From assembly GCA_021158735.1 (NCBI GenBank), contig JAGGUC010000090.1, forward strand, positions 1 to 5,925: a stretch of 5,925 nt of DNA. Reading direction: 5' to 3'. Numbering within the stretch: position 1 is the first letter of the stretch; each line of letters opens with the position of its first letter. Below, piece after piece: positions 5,118 through 5,925 of this stretch. Origin of the DNA: Desulfurococcales archaeon (GTDB taxonomy: Archaea > Thermoproteota > Thermoprotei_A > Sulfolobales > NBVN01). A model generated the notes under the pieces. It saw nothing but the letters and a program-made list of their open reading frames with translations, did not search any database and was not told the origin of the DNA. Position numbers and translations under genes: made by a program.

Positions 5118-5193
5118 GGGAAAGGCGTCATAGTTAATGTGTTGAGAATTCCGTATATCGCTTAGTCTTTATGGATTGTGGGTGTAGTACAGC

Positions 5194-5200
5194 AATATAA
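5194..5200 (+). promoter_or_regulatory. TATA box of the second HEPN/MNT pair
   Basis: AATATAA would place a transcription start about 26 bases later, around 5222-5226, right at the TTG 5221 / GTG 5227 start candidates. A leaderless or nearly leaderless message is likely. Confidence 0.4.
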
Positions 5201-5220
5201 TCTTCTGTGCAAAATATTAA

Positions 5221-5667
5221 TTGCTGGTGTATGCTGTGAGCGGTAACTACTCAGCACTCTTGAGGCGTCGTGCTGAGTCCATGATTAGGCTAGCTGAGAA
5301 ATTATTAGGTGAAGAGGAGCACGATCTTGCTGTACTTAATGCTGAGTACGCTGCGCAGTTGTACGTTAAGAGTGTACTCTACAGATTAACTGGAGAGGAG
5401 TGGAGGGGGCATAGTGTACGTACTCTACTTGGGGCAGTAGCCCTCGTAGCTGGTGAGGGAGGGCTGAAGGATGTAGCGGAAGTGGTCATAGAGTTTACTA
5501 GGAGGAATAGGAGGTCCCTAGCTGAATTAGATGAAGCTCACACCCGCTCCATTTACGGTGTATTCGAGTACAGTAAGGAACAGGCAGAAGCTCTCGTAAG
5601 CATAGCTAAAACCGTGATATCCCTCATGAAGAATATCGAGAGTAAGGTATTCGGAGGAGGTCTCTAA
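5221..5667 (+). CDS. HEPN-domain protein, partner of the next nucleotidyltransferase
   Basis: A 148-residue helical HEPN-domain protein. Residues 10-55 show the family's first helices (LLRRRAESMIRLAEKLL, then HDLAVLNAEYAAQLYVKSVLYRLTG); His64 in GHSVRTLL matches the conserved His-containing helix; residues 105-135 (EAHTRSIYG, then SKEQAEALVSIAKTVI) match the final part. It is followed by a nucleotidyltransferase after a 1-base gap, the standard HEPN/MNT pairing, so it is presumably the toxin or substrate-binding partner. However, I see no clear R-x4-6-H catalytic motif; the corresponding place reads HTRSIYG, with His107, Arg109 and Tyr112. It may be catalytically divergent or inactive. Start: TTG 5221 is the longest choice; GTG 5227 and GTG 5236 (with GGTG upstream) are alternatives. 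Confidence 0.83.
   Translation: MLVYAVSGNYSALLRRRAESMIRLAEKLLGEEEHDLAVLNAEYAAQLYVKSVLYRLTGEEWRGHSVRTLLGAVALVAGEGGLKDVAEVVIEFTRRNRRSLAELDEAHTRSIYGVFEYSKEQAEALVSIAKTVISLMKNIESKVFGGGL
5653..5662 (+). promoter_or_regulatory. Strong ribosome-binding site of the second nucleotidyltransferase
   Basis: GGAGGAGGTC lies inside the end of the HEPN gene, 6 bases before GTG 5669. It fixes that GTG as the start and predicts efficient translation of the antitoxin-type partner. Confidence 0.65.
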
Positions 5668-5668
5668 A

Positions 5669-5925
5669 GTGGTTAATGAGATAACCCCTATACAGATAAT
5701 AACTAAGTGGAGAACGTACGTTAAGATAGTGTCTCAGGCAGTAAAGGCGGTTACTCCTGAAGCCGAAGTCTATGTTGCTGGAGGCGCGGCAGAGAAGAGG
5801 TTAACGGTTAAGAGCGATATAGATGTGCTTATCGTCCTTCCACACAAGCTCGGTTTTGAAAAGGCAGCTGAATTACACGCAAAAATCTTAGAAGTAGCTG
5901 AGGAGCTCGGTCTCCCACCCTATGC
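5669..5925 (+). CDS. Minimal nucleotidyltransferase, cut by the right edge
   Basis: The first 85 residues of a DNA polymerase beta-like nucleotidyltransferase. The active-site motif is YVAGGAAEKRLTVKSDIDVLIV, which I split here as Gly38-Gly39, ten residues, then Asp50-Ile-Asp52. The usual GS is replaced by GG, a variant seen in some archaeal members, while the DxD acids are intact. The third acid would lie beyond the window. The start GTG 5669 comes one base after the HEPN stop and has a strong ribosome-binding site at 5653-5662, so the pair forms one operon. By family precedent it is the antitoxin, transferring a nucleotide to its HEPN partner; that activity is inferred. Confidence 0.85.
   Translation, partial: MVNEITPIQIITKWRTYVKIVSQAVKAVTPEAEVYVAGGAAEKRLTVKSDIDVLIVLPHKLGFEKAAELHAKILEVAEELGLPPY

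Larger units (their letters stand above)
4902..5220 (+). other. Gene-poor stretch between the two HEPN/MNT pairs
   Basis: About 319 bases without an intact gene. It contains a perfect 7-bp inverted repeat at 4967-4986, the decayed secreted-protein fragment at about 5028-5117 and the promoter of the second HEPN gene near 5194-5200. Stops are frequent in all plus-strand frames. No tRNA-like or CRISPR-like structure was seen. Confidence 0.6.

Overview
The window looks like chromosomal DNA of a thermophilic crenarchaeon (Thermoproteota). The evidence is archaeal-type gene content (a class I DhnA-family fructose-bisphosphate aldolase, a PfkB sugar kinase and several PIN and HEPN/nucleotidyltransferase toxin-antitoxin modules), frequent GTG and TTG starts, purine-rich GGTG/GAGGTG ribosome-binding sites, AT-rich TATA boxes about 26 bases before likely transcription starts, and very tight gene packing. 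The species cannot be named from the sequence.

Left part (1-1980): a minus-strand metabolic pair. The aldolase (911-1732) is followed 12 bases later by a PfkB kinase (1-898) whose last codons lie beyond the left edge. Together they could phosphorylate a sugar (possibly fructose 6-phosphate) and cleave the bisphosphate product. Upstream of the aldolase is a 248-base divergent promoter region. It holds a possible 35-codon leader ORF whose stop overlaps the aldolase start.

Centre (1981-2802): a plus-strand gene for a membrane-anchored or secreted protein of unknown family. It has an N-terminal hydrophobic helix, a Ser/Thr/Pro-rich linker and four N-glycosylation sequons. A decayed piece of a second copy lies at about 5028-5117.

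Right part (2817-5925): a dense toxin-antitoxin island. First comes a minus-strand overlapping operon, antitoxin - PIN nuclease - antitoxin (3797 down to 2817). Its two small UPF0175-like antitoxins share a perfect 105-bp core but have diverged ends. After a 268-base divergent promoter region come two plus-strand HEPN/minimal-nucleotidyltransferase pairs: HepT/MntA (4096-4901, 4-base overlap), and a second HEPN (5221-5667) with a nucleotidyltransferase cut by the right edge (5669 onward). Between these pairs is a gene-poor stretch with the secreted-protein remnant and a small hairpin.

The most unusual structure is the PIN toxin flanked by two antitoxins with an identical core. Recombination between the 105-bp repeats would delete the toxin and leave one intact chimeric antitoxin in frame. 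No rRNA, tRNA, CRISPR array or insertion sequence was seen.
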